This document shows, in pieces, positions 17,333-26,327 of a stretch of DNA of 64,000 nt; the first letter of the stretch is position 1; every line of letters begins with the position of its first letter. Source of the DNA: CAVUEG01 sp963740525. Lineage in GTDB: Bacteria; Actinomycetota; Actinomycetes; Propionibacteriales; Nocardioidaceae. The stretch is from NCBI GenBank assembly GCA_963740525.1, contig CAVUEG010000010.1, positions 290,800-354,799 on the forward strand. Direction: 5' to 3'. The notes under the pieces were generated by a model. The model was not told the DNA's origin and searched no databases. It was given only the letters and a program-made list of their open reading frames with translations. The position numbers and the translations under genes were made by a program.

Positions 17333-19565
17333 GATCGATCCTGACGTTCCGCCCCACGCCGACGAGGGTGCCGACGGCCCCGGCAGCGGCGGACTCTGGG
17401 GTCGGGTGGGCCAACTCCTCGTGCGCCGCAGCCGCCTGGTCCTCGTGCTCTTCGGCACCGGCGTGGTCCTGGCGGCGGTGCTCGGGAGCCAGGTCTTCGG
17501 CGCGCTCCAGGCGGCTGGGTACGACGACCCGACCAGCGAGTCGGCCCATGCCATGTCCGCCGTACGACAGGAGTTCGGGGTCGAGGACCCGGCCGTCATC
17601 CTCGCGGTCGAGACACCGGCCGGCGTCGACGAGACCGCCTCTGTCGCCCAGGCCTCCCAGCTCGTCGAGAAGCTCTCCCGGCTGCCCGGCGTCACCGACG
17701 TGGTGTCCTATTGGACCTCGGGGAAGCCGGACTACCTGCGCGGCTCCGACGGTCGGACCGGCCAGGTGCTGCTCTTCGCCCAGGGCGCCGGCGACACCCA
17801 GCAGACGGACCTGGTCCGCGCGGTGAACGCGAAGTACGGCGGCGACCGGTCCGGGCTGGTCGTCCACACCGGCGGCTTCGCCGGCTTCAGTGACGCGATC
17901 ACCGACAACATCACCACCGACCTCGCGTCGGCCGAGTCGATCTCGATCCCGATCACCTTGGTGCTGCTCATCCTCGTCTTCGGCGGGGTCGTGGCCGCAG
18001 GCCTGCCCTTCGTGGTCGCGGCCGGCGCCATCCTGGGCAGCTTCCTTGCCGTCTGGCTGGTCACCCTCACCACCGACGTCTCCATCTTCTCGCTCAACCT
18101 GATCACCGGCCTCGGCCTCGGCCTCGGCATCGACTACGCCCTGCTGATCGTGAACCGCTTCCGCGAGGAGCTGCAGGTCGGTCGGACCACCGAGCAGGCG
18201 GTCGTCCGCACCGTCGAGACGGCCGGTCGCACCGTCGCCGTCTCCGGGGCGACCGTGGCCGTGGTCCTGGGTGCTCTGCTGTTCTTCCCGCAGTACTTCC
18301 TCCGGTCCTTCGGGTACGCCGGCATCGCGGTGACCCTGCTTGCTGTCCTCAGCGCCACGACCGCGCTGCCCGCGCTCCTCGCCGTGCTCGGCCCCAGAGT
18401 GGACAAGCTCAAGGTCCACCGCGGAAGCCTCGCACCGAGCGACGTCGGCTTGTGGTCGCGTGTCGCGCGCTTCGTCATGCGCAGGCCCTGGCCCGTGCTG
18501 CTGGTGGTGGGCGGCCTGTTGGCCCTGCTCGCCTCCCCCGCCCTCTCGGCGACCTTCAGTCAGGTCGACTCCCGGGTGCTGCCTGCCGACGACCCGGCCG
18601 CTGTAGCGGCCCGGGTGCTCGGTGAGCGGTTCCCCGGACAGGAGGGGACCCCGATCCAGATCGTCGTGCCCGGCGCCGCCTCGGACACGGGCGCGGTCAG
18701 GTCGTATGCCGAGCGGCTCTCGGAGCTGCCCAACGTCACGCGCGTGAGCACTCCCCAGGACATCGTCGCCAACGGTGCCGTCGTGGCACCGAACCCGCAG
18801 CCGGACACCTACACCTCGGGGCAGGACGTCCGGATCGCCGTGGTCAACGACATCGAGCAACGCAGCACCGACGGTCAGTCGCTGGTGGGGCTGGTGCGCG
18901 CCGTACCGGCGCCCAGCCCGGGCAGGCTCGTCGGCGGCGTCGCCGCGGAGTACGCCGACTCACAGTCCGCAATCGGCCACCGTGGAGTCTGGGCGCTGCT
19001 CTGGGTAGCGCTGGCCACGCTGGTCGTGCTCTTCCTCTACACCGGAAGCCTGCTGCTTCCCGTGAAGGCCGTCGCCCTCAACGTGCTCAGCCTGAGCGCC
19101 ACCCTCGGCGTCCTGGTCTGGGTGTTCCAGGATGGTCACCTGATGTGGCTGGTCGGCGACTTCACCGTCACCCACACAGTGGACACGTCGATGGCGGTGC
19201 TCGTCGCGGTGACCGCGTTCGCCCTGTCGATGGACTACGAGGTCTTCCTGCTGTCCCGGATCAAGGAGGAGCACGACGCCGGGCGCGGGACCACCGACGC
19301 GGTCGCGTTCGGACTGCAGCGGTCCGGGCGGATCATCACCGCGGCGGCCGTGATCCTGGCCGTCGTGTTCGCGGCCTTCGTGACCAGCGGGGTGACCAAC
19401 ATCAAGCAGCTCGGGCTCGGAGTGTCGTTCGCGATCCTGCTCGACGCGACCGTCGTCCGTGGCCTTGCCGTCCCGGCCTTCATGCGCCTCGCCGGCCGCT
19501 GGAACTGGTGGGCCCCCCGGCCGCTCGCGGCCCTCCACCGCAAGATCGGACTCAGCGACGGCTAG
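17319..19565 (+). CDS. MMPL/RND-family membrane transporter
   Basis: A 748-aa proton-driven RND-type exporter of the MMPL family, about 12 membrane helices in two repeats. Each repeat starts with one helix followed by a large extracytoplasmic domain. The paired motifs G-L-G-L-G-I-D-Y-A-L-L-I-V-N-R-F in repeat 1 and A-L-S-M-D-Y-E-V-F-L-L-S-R-I in repeat 2 carry the proton-relay Asp residues. Substrates in actinobacteria include lipids, siderophores and drugs; none can be assigned here. The ATG at 17319 follows GGAGGA by 8 nt. Confidence 0.92.
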   Translation: MNTVQIDPDVPPHADEGADGPGSGGLWGRVGQLLVRRSRLVLVLFGTGVVLAAVLGSQVFGALQAAGYDDPTSESAHAMSAVRQEFGVEDPAVILAVETPAGVDETASVAQASQLVEKLSRLPGVTDVVSYWTSGKPDYLRGSDGRTGQVLLFAQGAGDTQQTDLVRAVNAKYGGDRSGLVVHTGGFAGFSDAITDNITTDLASAESISIPITLVLLILVFGGVVAAGLPFVVAAGAILGSFLAVWLVTLTTDVSIFSLNLITGLGLGLGIDYALLIVNRFREELQVGRTTEQAVVRTVETAGRTVAVSGATVAVVLGALLFFPQYFLRSFGYAGIAVTLLAVLSATTALPALLAVLGPRVDKLKVHRGSLAPSDVGLWSRVARFVMRRPWPVLLVVGGLLALLASPALSATFSQVDSRVLPADDPAAVAARVLGERFPGQEGTPIQIVVPGAASDTGAVRSYAERLSELPNVTRVSTPQDIVANGAVVAPNPQPDTYTSGQDVRIAVVNDIEQRSTDGQSLVGLVRAVPAPSPGRLVGGVAAEYADSQSAIGHRGVWALLWVALATLVVLFLYTGSLLLPVKAVALNVLSLSATLGVLVWVFQDGHLMWLVGDFTVTHTVDTSMAVLVAVTAFALSMDYEVFLLSRIKEEHDAGRGTTDAVAFGLQRSGRIITAAAVILAVVFAAFVTSGVTNIKQLGLGVSFAILLDATVVRGLAVPAFMRLAGRWNWWAPRPLAALHRKIGLSDG

Positions 19566-19731
19566 ACGCCCCTCGCCTCCCCGTCCCGAATGCGGCCTTT
19601 GCCCGAGGCATCTCTGGTCCCGCGGCCAACCTTTGCCGAAACAATCGCTGCGCCGGACTGAGTCGTGCATACAGTTTGCGCGGGCACCGGGAGTCGGGGG
19701 ACGACTCCGGTGAGGGGGAGGATTCACGATC

Positions 19732-19908
19732 ATGCGCTATCCGAGAAGGCTGCGGCGCCTCGCCGCGCGGTCCAAGACTGCCAACATGCCGCGGCTCGTC
19801 GTACGCTCCGTCTTCGTCGTCTTGATGGTGAGCATCTTCGCGTGGACGATGACCCAGGCCGACGCCGGGCCCAGGGCCGACGGATCGGGCCACCACCGGC
19901 TCCGCTGA
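19732..19908 (+). CDS. Small membrane protein, 58 aa
   Basis: Not recognised. The ATG at 19732 follows GGGGGAGGA. The N-terminus is strongly basic (R-Y-P-R-R-L-R-R-L-A-A-R-S-K), followed by one hydrophobic helix (S-V-F-V-V-L-M-V-S-I-F-A-W-T) and a short polar tail, so a membrane-anchored or secreted small protein is plausible. A GGGAGTCG...CGACTCC hairpin lies just upstream (about 19689-19710). Support is limited to RBS, codon use and topology. Confidence 0.5.
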   Translation: MRYPRRLRRLAARSKTANMPRLVVRSVFVVLMVSIFAWTMTQADAGPRADGSGHHRLR

Positions 19909-20010
19909 ACCGCTACGCCCGACTGCACAGCCGACGCAGGGATTGAACTGCGTCCCTTCTGGGCACTGCAGTCCCATGCCGGTCGGCCGACCGCGCACGG
20001 GAGGAGTGTC

Positions 20011-20163
20011 ATGACGGTTCTTGATGTGGCATACCGCCGGCTGGCTGCGTCGGAGACCGACGCCCACGTGCACGACTGGCGGATCGCGCAGGTCGAGTTC
20101 GACGACTTCGGTCAGGTCCGCGAGCTGCACTGCACCGAGTGCTCCGCGGTCTGGTTCGCCTGA
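20011..20163 (+). CDS. Small conserved-looking protein, 50 aa, with CxxC
   Basis: Not recognised. The ATG at 20011 follows GGGAGGAG. The sequence is hydrophilic and well formed (D-W-R-I-A-Q-V-E-F-D-D-F-G-Q-V-R-E-L) and ends in L-H-C-T-E-C-S-A-V-W-F-A, half of a zinc-ribbon or redox CxxC. It could bind metal as a dimer. Confidence 0.55.
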   Translation: MTVLDVAYRRLAASETDAHVHDWRIAQVEFDDFGQVRELHCTECSAVWFA

Positions 20164-20262
20164 CGTAGCCCCGCTGGCAGCGGCCGTTGCGACCCGGGGA
20201 TCGGCCTGACCTTCGGCAATGTGATCACCCCGCGCGCACCCACCCCATAGGCTGGAGGGCAA

Positions 20263-20664
20263 ATGGTCCTCATTCCCCCACCTCCAGCCCGTCCGTTGCC
20301 GGAGAGCCACGAGCCATCGACGTGGTTCCGGGCCCAGTACGTCGAGGTGTGGCGCCGGTTCTCGGGCGGTTCGCTCCCCCGGTGCAAGCACGCCGAGGCG
20401 CTCCGCTACAACGTGGCCGCCTGGCAGCCAGACCTCGCGGCCTGCGCCGACGAGTGCTTCGCCAGCCGCCGCAACGACGGCAACCGCGCCCACAAGACCT
20501 GTGACCGCTGCGGCACGGGTCGCGACGCCTCCGTGTGGACCCTGTACGACAACACCCCCGGCGTGCAGCTTCTCTTCCGGGCAGCGCTCTGCGCCAAGTG
20601 CGGTGACCGCGAGCTGAGCAACGGTGTCCCACGTCCGCCCGGTGAGGAGTCCCCGGACCCCTAG
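20263..20664 (+). CDS. Hypothetical cysteine-rich protein, 133 aa
   Basis: Not recognised. GGAGGGCAA precedes the ATG. Cysteines occur in C-K-H, C-A-D-E-C, C-D-R-C-G and C-A-K-C-G-D patterns, suggesting one or two bound zinc ions or a disulfide-rich fold. No signal peptide is evident, so it is probably cytoplasmic. It ends 5 nt before the stop of the convergent membrane protein gene. Confidence 0.6.
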   Translation: MVLIPPPPARPLPESHEPSTWFRAQYVEVWRRFSGGSLPRCKHAEALRYNVAAWQPDLAACADECFASRRNDGNRAHKTCDRCGTGRDASVWTLYDNTPGVQLLFRAALCAKCGDRELSNGVPRPPGEESPDP

Positions 20665-20668
20665 CGGG

Positions 20669-22027
20669 TCACTCCCCCAGCGTCGGCCGTCGCCGACGGC
20701 CGCGGGCGAGCGCGAGGGCCAGCACGGCCAGGGCGACACCGCCGCCGTACACAGCGATCTTCCGCTCCGGCGACCACGGCCAGGCGGGTGTCGGGAAGTC
20801 GGCACTCGGCTGGGTCAGTGTCATCAGATCCACCGCCACGGACAGCGCGTCGGGATACGCCCGGTCGACCTCGGAGGCGGTCACGACCGAGCCGCGGGGT
20901 CCGAGGACCAGCAGCCTGCCCCCGAGCTCCCCGGTGCTGGCAGACAGCGCCTTGCGGGCCACCACGACCGGGTGGTCTTCGTCGACCCAGCCCACGACCC
21001 GCAGGTAGGCGCCGTACGGGTAGGCCTCCATGCCGATCCGGTAGACGGTGCGGGTGTCCGCGGTCACCGCGTCCACCTGCCAGCCGGGCGGCTGGAACGA
21101 GGTCAGCGCAACCCTGCCCCGCGGCGACATCGGCCCGACCACGGATCCGCCCGCGTCGCCCTGGATGCTCCTGGTCCGTGCGCCGTCCCACAGCCGCACG
21201 GTCCCCGTCGCCGACGCGACCTGACCGGAGTTGCCCACCGCAGCCTGGTTGCTCTGGCCGTTCATCCCCGGCACCACGACCCGCTCCAGCGTGCGAGTGT
21301 CGAGCCGCTCGTGCCGCACGACCTGGCCGCCAAGGTCGTGCGACGACCAGGACCGGACCTCCTGCGCGCTGTAGGTCAGCCAGTGGCCGTCCGGGGACCA
21401 GTCCAGGCCGGCGACCAGCACCCCGTGCCCGCCGACGATCCGGACCGTCCGCACGGCGCCGGTGGTCAGGTCGGCCAGGCGCACGCCCGACGGCACGGGT
21501 GCCACACCGTCGTCGGGCGGTACGGCGTTCCACGCCCAGGCAAGCGTCCGCCCGTCCGGAGACAGTGCCAGCCACAATTCCTCGTCGCTCATCATCCGAG
21601 CCAGGCGCCCCGCGGGGCCCGCTCCCGGGAGGTCCATCAGGTGGTAGCGCCCGTCGCCGGCGCCGATGAGCACCGCCCGACCCGCCGGAGTCGCGAAGGC
21701 GACCGACGCCCGGCCAACTGCGAGGTCCGTCTCGCCGGGCCGGCTCCAGGACCCGTCGGGCCGGATCCCGTCCAGGTGTGACGGAACGGCCACGATCCGG
21801 TCCGGCACGGCCGCCACTCCCCCGGCAGCCGGCGACCCTGGAGTCGGGAGGGCCAGCTTCGGGACGAGCAAGGCTCCGGACAGAACCACGAGCACCGCGG
21901 CGACGGGCATCGCCAGCAGCCGCCGGCGCCGCAGCACCCGGGCACGACCGAAGGTGTGCTCGTCGACCCGTGCGACCCGGGCTTCGTCACCGAGAGTGTG
22001 GAGGGCCTCGCGCAGCGTCTCGGTCAT
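20669..22027 (-). CDS. Membrane-anchored WD40/PD40-like protein coupled to a sigma factor
   Basis: 452 aa. The short N-terminal cytoplasmic region (about 1-35) is followed by a membrane helix (M-P-V-A-A-V-L-V-V-L-S-G-A-L-L). A large outer domain has repeats such as L-S-P-D-G-R-T-L-A-W-A and W-S-P-D-G-H-W-L-T-Y of the PD40/TolB propeller type. A second helix and a basic tail close the protein. Its ATG overlaps the intended stop of the sigma gene (ATGA), so it is translationally coupled. That arrangement suggests a sensor or anti-sigma-like partner, which is inference. Confidence 0.72.
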   Translation of the reverse strand: MTETLREALHTLGDEARVARVDEHTFGRARVLRRRRLLAMPVAAVLVVLSGALLVPKLALPTPGSPAAGGVAAVPDRIVAVPSHLDGIRPDGSWSRPGETDLAVGRASVAFATPAGRAVLIGAGDGRYHLMDLPGAGPAGRLARMMSDEELWLALSPDGRTLAWAWNAVPPDDGVAPVPSGVRLADLTTGAVRTVRIVGGHGVLVAGLDWSPDGHWLTYSAQEVRSWSSHDLGGQVVRHERLDTRTLERVVVPGMNGQSNQAAVGNSGQVASATGTVRLWDGARTRSIQGDAGGSVVGPMSPRGRVALTSFQPPGWQVDAVTADTRTVYRIGMEAYPYGAYLRVVGWVDEDHPVVVARKALSASTGELGGRLLVLGPRGSVVTASEVDRAYPDALSVAVDLMTLTQPSADFPTPAWPWSPERKIAVYGGGVALAVLALALARGRRRRPTLGE

Positions 22028-22546
22028 CGGGGCACCTCGACGAGCTCGGCGAGGTGTGGGGCGGTGACGCGCAGCCGGGCCAGCGCCTGCCTGGTGACCG
22101 ACTTCACCGTGCCGAGCCCGATCCCGAGCTCGGGCGGCGGTCTGCGCCTCGGTGAGGTCCTCGAAGTAGCGCAGCACCAGCACGGTCCGCTGCTTGACAC
22201 TCAGCGCGGCGAGCGCCTGCTGCAGCAAGATCCGGGGGTCATCGTCGTCGGCCGTCGCCGGGGCGTCGAACACCCCGATAGCGGTCTCCGGAAGGTGACG
22301 TCGTCGCCGCCACCAGGAGATGTTCTCGTGGTAGATGATCCGTCGCACATAGGGCTCGGGGTCGCCCTGGATCCGGTGCCAGGCGTGTGCGGCCTTGAAC
22401 AGGGACGTCTGCACGAGATCCTCCGACAGCTGGTGGTCACCGGTGAGGAGGTACGCGGTCCGTGACAGCGCCGGCGTACGAGCGACCACGAAGTCGTGGA
22501 ACGCAGCCTCGTCGATCAGCGGCCACGGCGCACCTCCTCTCACCAC
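22024..22546 (-). pseudogene. SigE-family RNA polymerase sigma factor with a frameshift in region 4
   Basis: An ECF-type sigma factor. Region 2 is intact (A-Y-L-L-T-G-D-H-Q-L-S-E-D-L-V-Q, then Y-V-R-R-I-I-Y-H-E-N). Region 4 begins L-S-V-K-Q-R-T-V-L-V-L-R-Y-F-E-D-L-T-E-A-Q-T-A-A. There an extra base in the GGG run at 22132-22134 throws the frame off. In the next frame E-L-G-I-G-L-G-T-V-K-S-V-T-R-Q-A-L completes region 4.2 and stops at 22024, overlapping the next ATG. Uncorrected, the shifted frame reads straight into the downstream gene as an artificial 625-aa fusion. The GTG start is uncertain. Confidence 0.8.
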
Positions 22547-22599
22547 CCATGACGTCAGGACCTGCTTCCGGAGGTCTCCGGTCGCGAGAATTCGGGTGC

Positions 22600-23694
22600 T
22601 CAGTCCTCGTCTTCGGCGAGTGCCTCGCCGTGGGTGCCGGGTCGTGGCGCCCAGGGCAGCTCCTTGGCCGGGCGTACGACGACCAGCCGGTCGCCACGGG
22701 CGAGCAGCGTCACCGCCGGGTCGAAGTACCGGTGCACGGTGCCGTCCCGGACCACCGCGATCACCTGGTCGGGCAGCGCCTGCGGAGGCTGGCCGACCTC
22801 GTTGACCAGCAGGTCGCGCTCGGCGACCTCAAGCCCCTCGCCGTAGGTGAGCAGGTCCTCCATCACCGAGCCGAGGGCCGGGCTCAGCGACGAGAGGCCG
22901 AGTAGCCGTCCGACGGCATCGGAGGAGGTGATCACCGAGTCGGCGCCGGACTGTCGCACCAGTGGCACGTTGTCCTGCTCTCGGACCGCTGCGACGATGT
23001 AGCTGTCCGGGTTGATCTGACGGACGGTGAGCGTCGCCAGCACCGTGGAGTCGTCCCGGTCGGTGGTGATGATCACCTGGCTGGCGCGTTCCACCCCGGC
23101 ACGCCCGAGCACCTCGCGACGCGTCGCGTCCCCGGTCACGATCGCGAGACCGTCGGCATGGGCGTCACCCAGTGCGGTCGAGCTAGGGTCGACGACCACG
23201 ATCGCCTCGCGGGGGACGCCGTTGTTGATCAGGGTGTCGACCGCACTCCGGCCCTTGGTGCCGTAGCCGATGACGACGACGTGATCATCCATCTTCTTCC
23301 TCCACCGGGAGACCCGGAACATTTCCCGACCCTGGGAGGCGAGCACCTCCAGCGTCGTACCGATCAGCAGCACCAGGAAGGCGATGCGGGCCGGCGTCAC
23401 CACGAAGGCGTTCACCAGCCGGGCAGGCGTCGTGTACGGCGCGATGTCGCCGTAGCCCGTCGTGCTCAGCGTGACGGTCGTGTAGTAGAGCGCGTCAACG
23501 AAGTCCACCTCGAACTTGGGTGGGTCGGCGTTGTCGCGGTACCCGGCACGGTCGACGTAGACCAGCAGCACCGTGAAGGCCAGGATCCCGAAGGCCATCA
23601 GCAGGCGACGGACCAGCTCCCACCACGGCGAGCGCTCGTGAGCCGGGAGCCGGACCCGCCCGGTGCTCGGAACGGTCGTCACGGGCTCAGGCAC
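22600..23694 (-). CDS. Two-helix potassium channel with RCK/TrkA domains
   Basis: 364 aa. A membrane helix (about 30-48), a pore loop with the K+ selectivity filter T-T-G-Y-G-D, and a second helix are followed by an RCK N domain (V-V-V-I-G-Y-G-T-K-G-R-S) and a TrkA-C-like domain. This is the MthK/Kch layout, a ligand-gated K+ channel assembled as a tetramer in the membrane. GTG start with TAGGTT 6 nt upstream, so probably leaderless. The C-terminus is acidic (A-L-A-E-D-E-D). Confidence 0.9.
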   Translation of the reverse strand: MPEPVTTVPSTGRVRLPAHERSPWWELVRRLLMAFGILAFTVLLVYVDRAGYRDNADPPKFEVDFVDALYYTTVTLSTTGYGDIAPYTTPARLVNAFVVTPARIAFLVLLIGTTLEVLASQGREMFRVSRWRKKMDDHVVVIGYGTKGRSAVDTLINNGVPREAIVVVDPSSTALGDAHADGLAIVTGDATRREVLGRAGVERASQVIITTDRDDSTVLATLTVRQINPDSYIVAAVREQDNVPLVRQSGADSVITSSDAVGRLLGLSSLSPALGSVMEDLLTYGEGLEVAERDLLVNEVGQPPQALPDQVIAVVRDGTVHRYFDPAVTLLARGDRLVVVRPAKELPWAPRPGTHGEALAEDED

Positions 23695-23724
23695 GGCACG
23701 AACCTACGCCACCGCGCTGAGCTG

Positions 23725-24075
23725 TCACGGGACGACGTCGCCGTAGATCACCGTGGCGGGACCCTGCGCACCGTCTGCCGGCTGGTCGAGGACCATCGAG
23801 ACGAACCGGAACAGGTCCCCCCGGTGTGGCGTCGGGGACTCGGAGCTGCGACGCCAGACGCCGCACAGCAGGCCGTTCGGGCCGACCCCCTCCGCGTCCT
23901 GAACGGTGTCGCCACCGAGGCAGAGGCGCTCCGAGCCGGCCGTGAAGCTGCGTACGACGGCGGTCGTCCGGCCCGGGGTGTCCGGTCCCGCGACCACCCC
24001 GACCAGATAGCCGCCGAGCAGGGCCAGGGCGCCTCCGGCGACGAAGATCGGGGTCGGCAGAGTCACGTTTCCCAC
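23725..24075 (-). CDS. Hypothetical membrane-anchored protein
   Basis: About 116 aa: an N-terminal hydrophobic segment (P-I-F-V-A-G-G-A-L-A-L-L-G-G-Y-L-V-G-V-V-A) and a polar remainder with two cysteines (E-R-L-C-L-G-G, G-L-L-C-G-V) that could form a disulfide outside the membrane. Not recognised. The start is ambiguous among GTG codons at 24114, 24075 and 24066. The last has GGGA just upstream; none is decisive. Confidence 0.55.
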   Translation of the reverse strand: MGNVTLPTPIFVAGGALALLGGYLVGVVAGPDTPGRTTAVVRSFTAGSERLCLGGDTVQDAEGVGPNGLLCGVWRRSSESPTPHRGDLFRFVSMVLDQPADGAQGPATVIYGDVVP

Positions 24076-24158
24076 GGGTTCAGCATGGCACGGGAGAAGC
24101 GCGGTGAAGGGCACGGCTCCCCGTGTACGGCGTCAGTTCCTGCGAGGGCCCGGCGAGG

Positions 24159-25229
24159 TCACTCGGCGTGGCGGTGGTTCTTGCGCGTCTCCCGGGGTCG
24201 CCCCGCCTGCCGGCCGGCCTGCCGCTGCTCACGACGTCGGTCCATCCACGCGATCTCCCGCTGGAGCTTGACCCACGAGTCGTAGCGCCGCTGGTGCAGC
24301 GCACCCGTCTCGAGGGCCTGGCGTACGGCGCAGCCGGGCTCCACGACGTGCGAGCAGTCCGCGAACCTGCAGGACGCGACCAGCCGCTCGATGTCGGCGA
24401 AGGCGCGGCCGAGACCCTCGTGGTTGTCCAGCAGGGCGATGCCACGCAGGCCGGGGGTGTCGATCACCGCGCCGCCGGTGGGCAGCACCACCAGCTCCCG
24501 GCGTACCGACGTGTGACGGCCTCGACCGTCCTCGCGGATGCTGCGCGTGGTCAGCACCTCCGTGCCCACCAGCGCGTTGGTGAGCGACGACTTGCCATGT
24601 CCCGACGAGCCGATCAGCGCGAGCGTCAGCCCGTCGGCCAGACGCTCGCGGAGGCCGTCGATGCCCTCGCCCGTCGTGGTGCTGCAGCAGATCACCTCGA
24701 CCCCTGGGGCAGCCGCGGCGACGTCCTCCGCCACCTGGGCGGCGTCGCTGACCAGGTCGCTCTTCGTGAGCAGGACGAGCGGCTGGGCTCCACTGTCCCA
24801 GGCCAGCGCCAGCAACCGCTCGATCCGGGCGATCGACGGGAGGGGATGGAGGGCGGCCACCACAGCGACGTAGTCGGCGTTGGCGCAGAGCACCTGGCCC
24901 CAGGACTGCTCACCAGCCGTGCCGCGGACCACCCGGCTGCTGCGTGGGAGAACGCTCTCGACCGTGGTCCTGCGGTCGGGCCACTCACGGACGACGACCC
25001 AGTCGCCGGTGCCCGGGGTGGCCTCCGGGTCGCGGGCGATCGTGGCGAGCAGGGCGCCGCCGTACGAGCTCCGGATGACGCCTTGCTCCGTCAGGACATT
25101 GACCAGGCCCCGGTCCACGCGCAGCACTCGACCGATGACCGTGTCGGCTGCCGAGGCAGCCGCGGCCATCCTGACGGGGTCGTACCCGATCCGGTCCAGC
25201 ACGGGTCGACGGTACGTGCGGACCGTCAC
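24159..25229 (-). CDS. rsgA: Ribosome small-subunit-dependent GTPase A
   Basis: A circularly permuted GTPase that helps mature the 30S subunit. 356 aa: an N-terminal OB fold, then G4 (T-K-S-D) and G5 before G1 (G-S-S-G-H-G-K-S-S) and G3 (D-T-P-G), the permuted order unique to this family. The C-terminal zinc site C-R-F-A-D-C-S-H-V-V-E-P-G-C follows. G1 has His where Val is usual. GTG at 25229 is chosen because upstream in-frame codons are not family sequence. It lies 25 nt downstream of the BrkB-like gene and is probably co-transcribed with it. Confidence 0.9.
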   Translation of the reverse strand: MTVRTYRRPVLDRIGYDPVRMAAAASAADTVIGRVLRVDRGLVNVLTEQGVIRSSYGGALLATIARDPEATPGTGDWVVVREWPDRRTTVESVLPRSSRVVRGTAGEQSWGQVLCANADYVAVVAALHPLPSIARIERLLALAWDSGAQPLVLLTKSDLVSDAAQVAEDVAAAAPGVEVICCSTTTGEGIDGLRERLADGLTLALIGSSGHGKSSLTNALVGTEVLTTRSIREDGRGRHTSVRRELVVLPTGGAVIDTPGLRGIALLDNHEGLGRAFADIERLVASCRFADCSHVVEPGCAVRQALETGALHQRRYDSWVKLQREIAWMDRRREQRQAGRQAGRPRETRKNHRHAE

Positions 25230-25254
25230 GCCCGCACGTGAATTTGTGAGACCG

Positions 25255-26307
25255 CTATCCCATCGACCGGTCGTCGCGGCGCAGCACGACGGTCTCGTCA
25301 TCACCGTGGTCGACCTCGTCGGCGGCCGGCGCGCCCCGGGGCCTGGTGAACCTCTTGGGCAGCATCGTCGACAGGTGGAGCCGGCGCACCAGCTCGAGCC
25401 GCGCCCGCGAGGTCTCCTTCTGCGGCCAGACCTGGTCGAAGGACGCGTTCAGCGCCGCCCCGATGAGCACCGCGATGGCGAGCAGGTAGAGCCACAGGAG
25501 TACGGCGATCGGGGCCGCGAGCGGGCCGTAGATCGAGGTCGACTGGCCCGCCGTGCTGACCAGCACCCAGCGCAGCAGGAACGACCCGAACACCCAGCAC
25601 GCCAGGGTCAGCGCGGCACCGGGGAGGTTGAACGCCCAGCTCGTCCGCACCGGCACCGACACGTGGTACAGGGTGGCGAGGAAGCAGATGCACAGCACCA
25701 CGACGAGGGGCCAGTACAGCTGGCTGACGAGCTGGAAGCGGTGGTTCAGGATCCGGTCGACCAGGGTCGGACCGGCCACGATGAGCGGAATCGTGACGAT
25801 GCCGGTGACGAGTCCCATCACGTACAGCCCGAACGAGAGAGCACGCGTGCGGACGATGCCACGGTGACCGGCCAGGCCGTACATGATCGTGATCGTGTCG
25901 ACGAAGACGTTCAGGGCCCGCGAGCCCGACCAGAGGGCGAGCACGAACCCGATCGAGATCACGTCGTACCGGCCACCCCGGAAGACCTCGTCGAGCGTCG
26001 GGGTGATGATCGAGTCGACGGTCTGCGGGGTCAGCGCCTGCGAGGCGATCGAGACCACGGTGCCGCGGACCTCCGCGATCTGCGAGTCGCTGAACTGCTC
26101 GAAGACGTAGCCGATGGAGCCCGCCAGGGCGAAGATCAGTGGCGGCAGCGACAGCACGGCGAAGAAGGCCGCCTCCGCGGCGAGCCCGGTCACACGGTTG
26201 CGCAGGCAGACCCCGACCGTGCCGACGACCACCCGCCAGACGGCCTCGCGCAGGTTCGCCAGCGAGAACGGACCGGCGACCGCCCGGCTCCCGGAATCGG
26301 CTGCCAT
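25255..26307 (-). CDS. YihY/BrkB-family membrane protein
   Basis: About 350 aa with six membrane helices in the YihY/BrkB arrangement (formerly misnamed ribonuclease BN). Landmarks are A-A-E-A-A-F-F-A-V-L-S-L-P-P-L near the first helix, G-F-V-L-A-L-W-S-G-S-R-A, and Y-G-P-L-A-A-P-I-A-V-L-L-W-L-Y. The C-terminal tail is charged. Biochemical function of the family is unsettled. The ATG at 26307 is one end of the palindromic divergent promoter described at 26305-26327. Confidence 0.88.
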   Translation of the reverse strand: MAADSGSRAVAGPFSLANLREAVWRVVVGTVGVCLRNRVTGLAAEAAFFAVLSLPPLIFALAGSIGYVFEQFSDSQIAEVRGTVVSIASQALTPQTVDSIITPTLDEVFRGGRYDVISIGFVLALWSGSRALNVFVDTITIMYGLAGHRGIVRTRALSFGLYVMGLVTGIVTIPLIVAGPTLVDRILNHRFQLVSQLYWPLVVVLCICFLATLYHVSVPVRTSWAFNLPGAALTLACWVFGSFLLRWVLVSTAGQSTSIYGPLAAPIAVLLWLYLLAIAVLIGAALNASFDQVWPQKETSRARLELVRRLHLSTMLPKRFTRPRGAPAADEVDHGDDETVVLRRDDRSMG

Positions 26308-26327
26308 GGCTCTACCGTAAAGCCATG
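26305..26327. promoter_or_regulatory. Palindromic divergent leaderless promoter
   Basis: A 23-bp element, centre at 26316. Arms CATGGCTCTAC and GTAAAGCCATG are inverted copies matching at 10 of 11 positions. The outermost ATGs are the start codons of the BrkB-like gene (minus) and the acyl-CoA dehydrogenase (plus). TACCGT (26313-26318, plus) and TACGGT (26319-26314, minus) are overlapping -10 hexamers, each exactly 6 nt from its start codon. Confidence 0.7.

Noticed and set aside
20669..22546. A natural sigma factor-membrane protein fusion of 625 aa
   Set aside because: The junction region is Arg/Ala/Gly-rich nonsense, and the alternative frame restores region 4.2 and an ATGA overlap.
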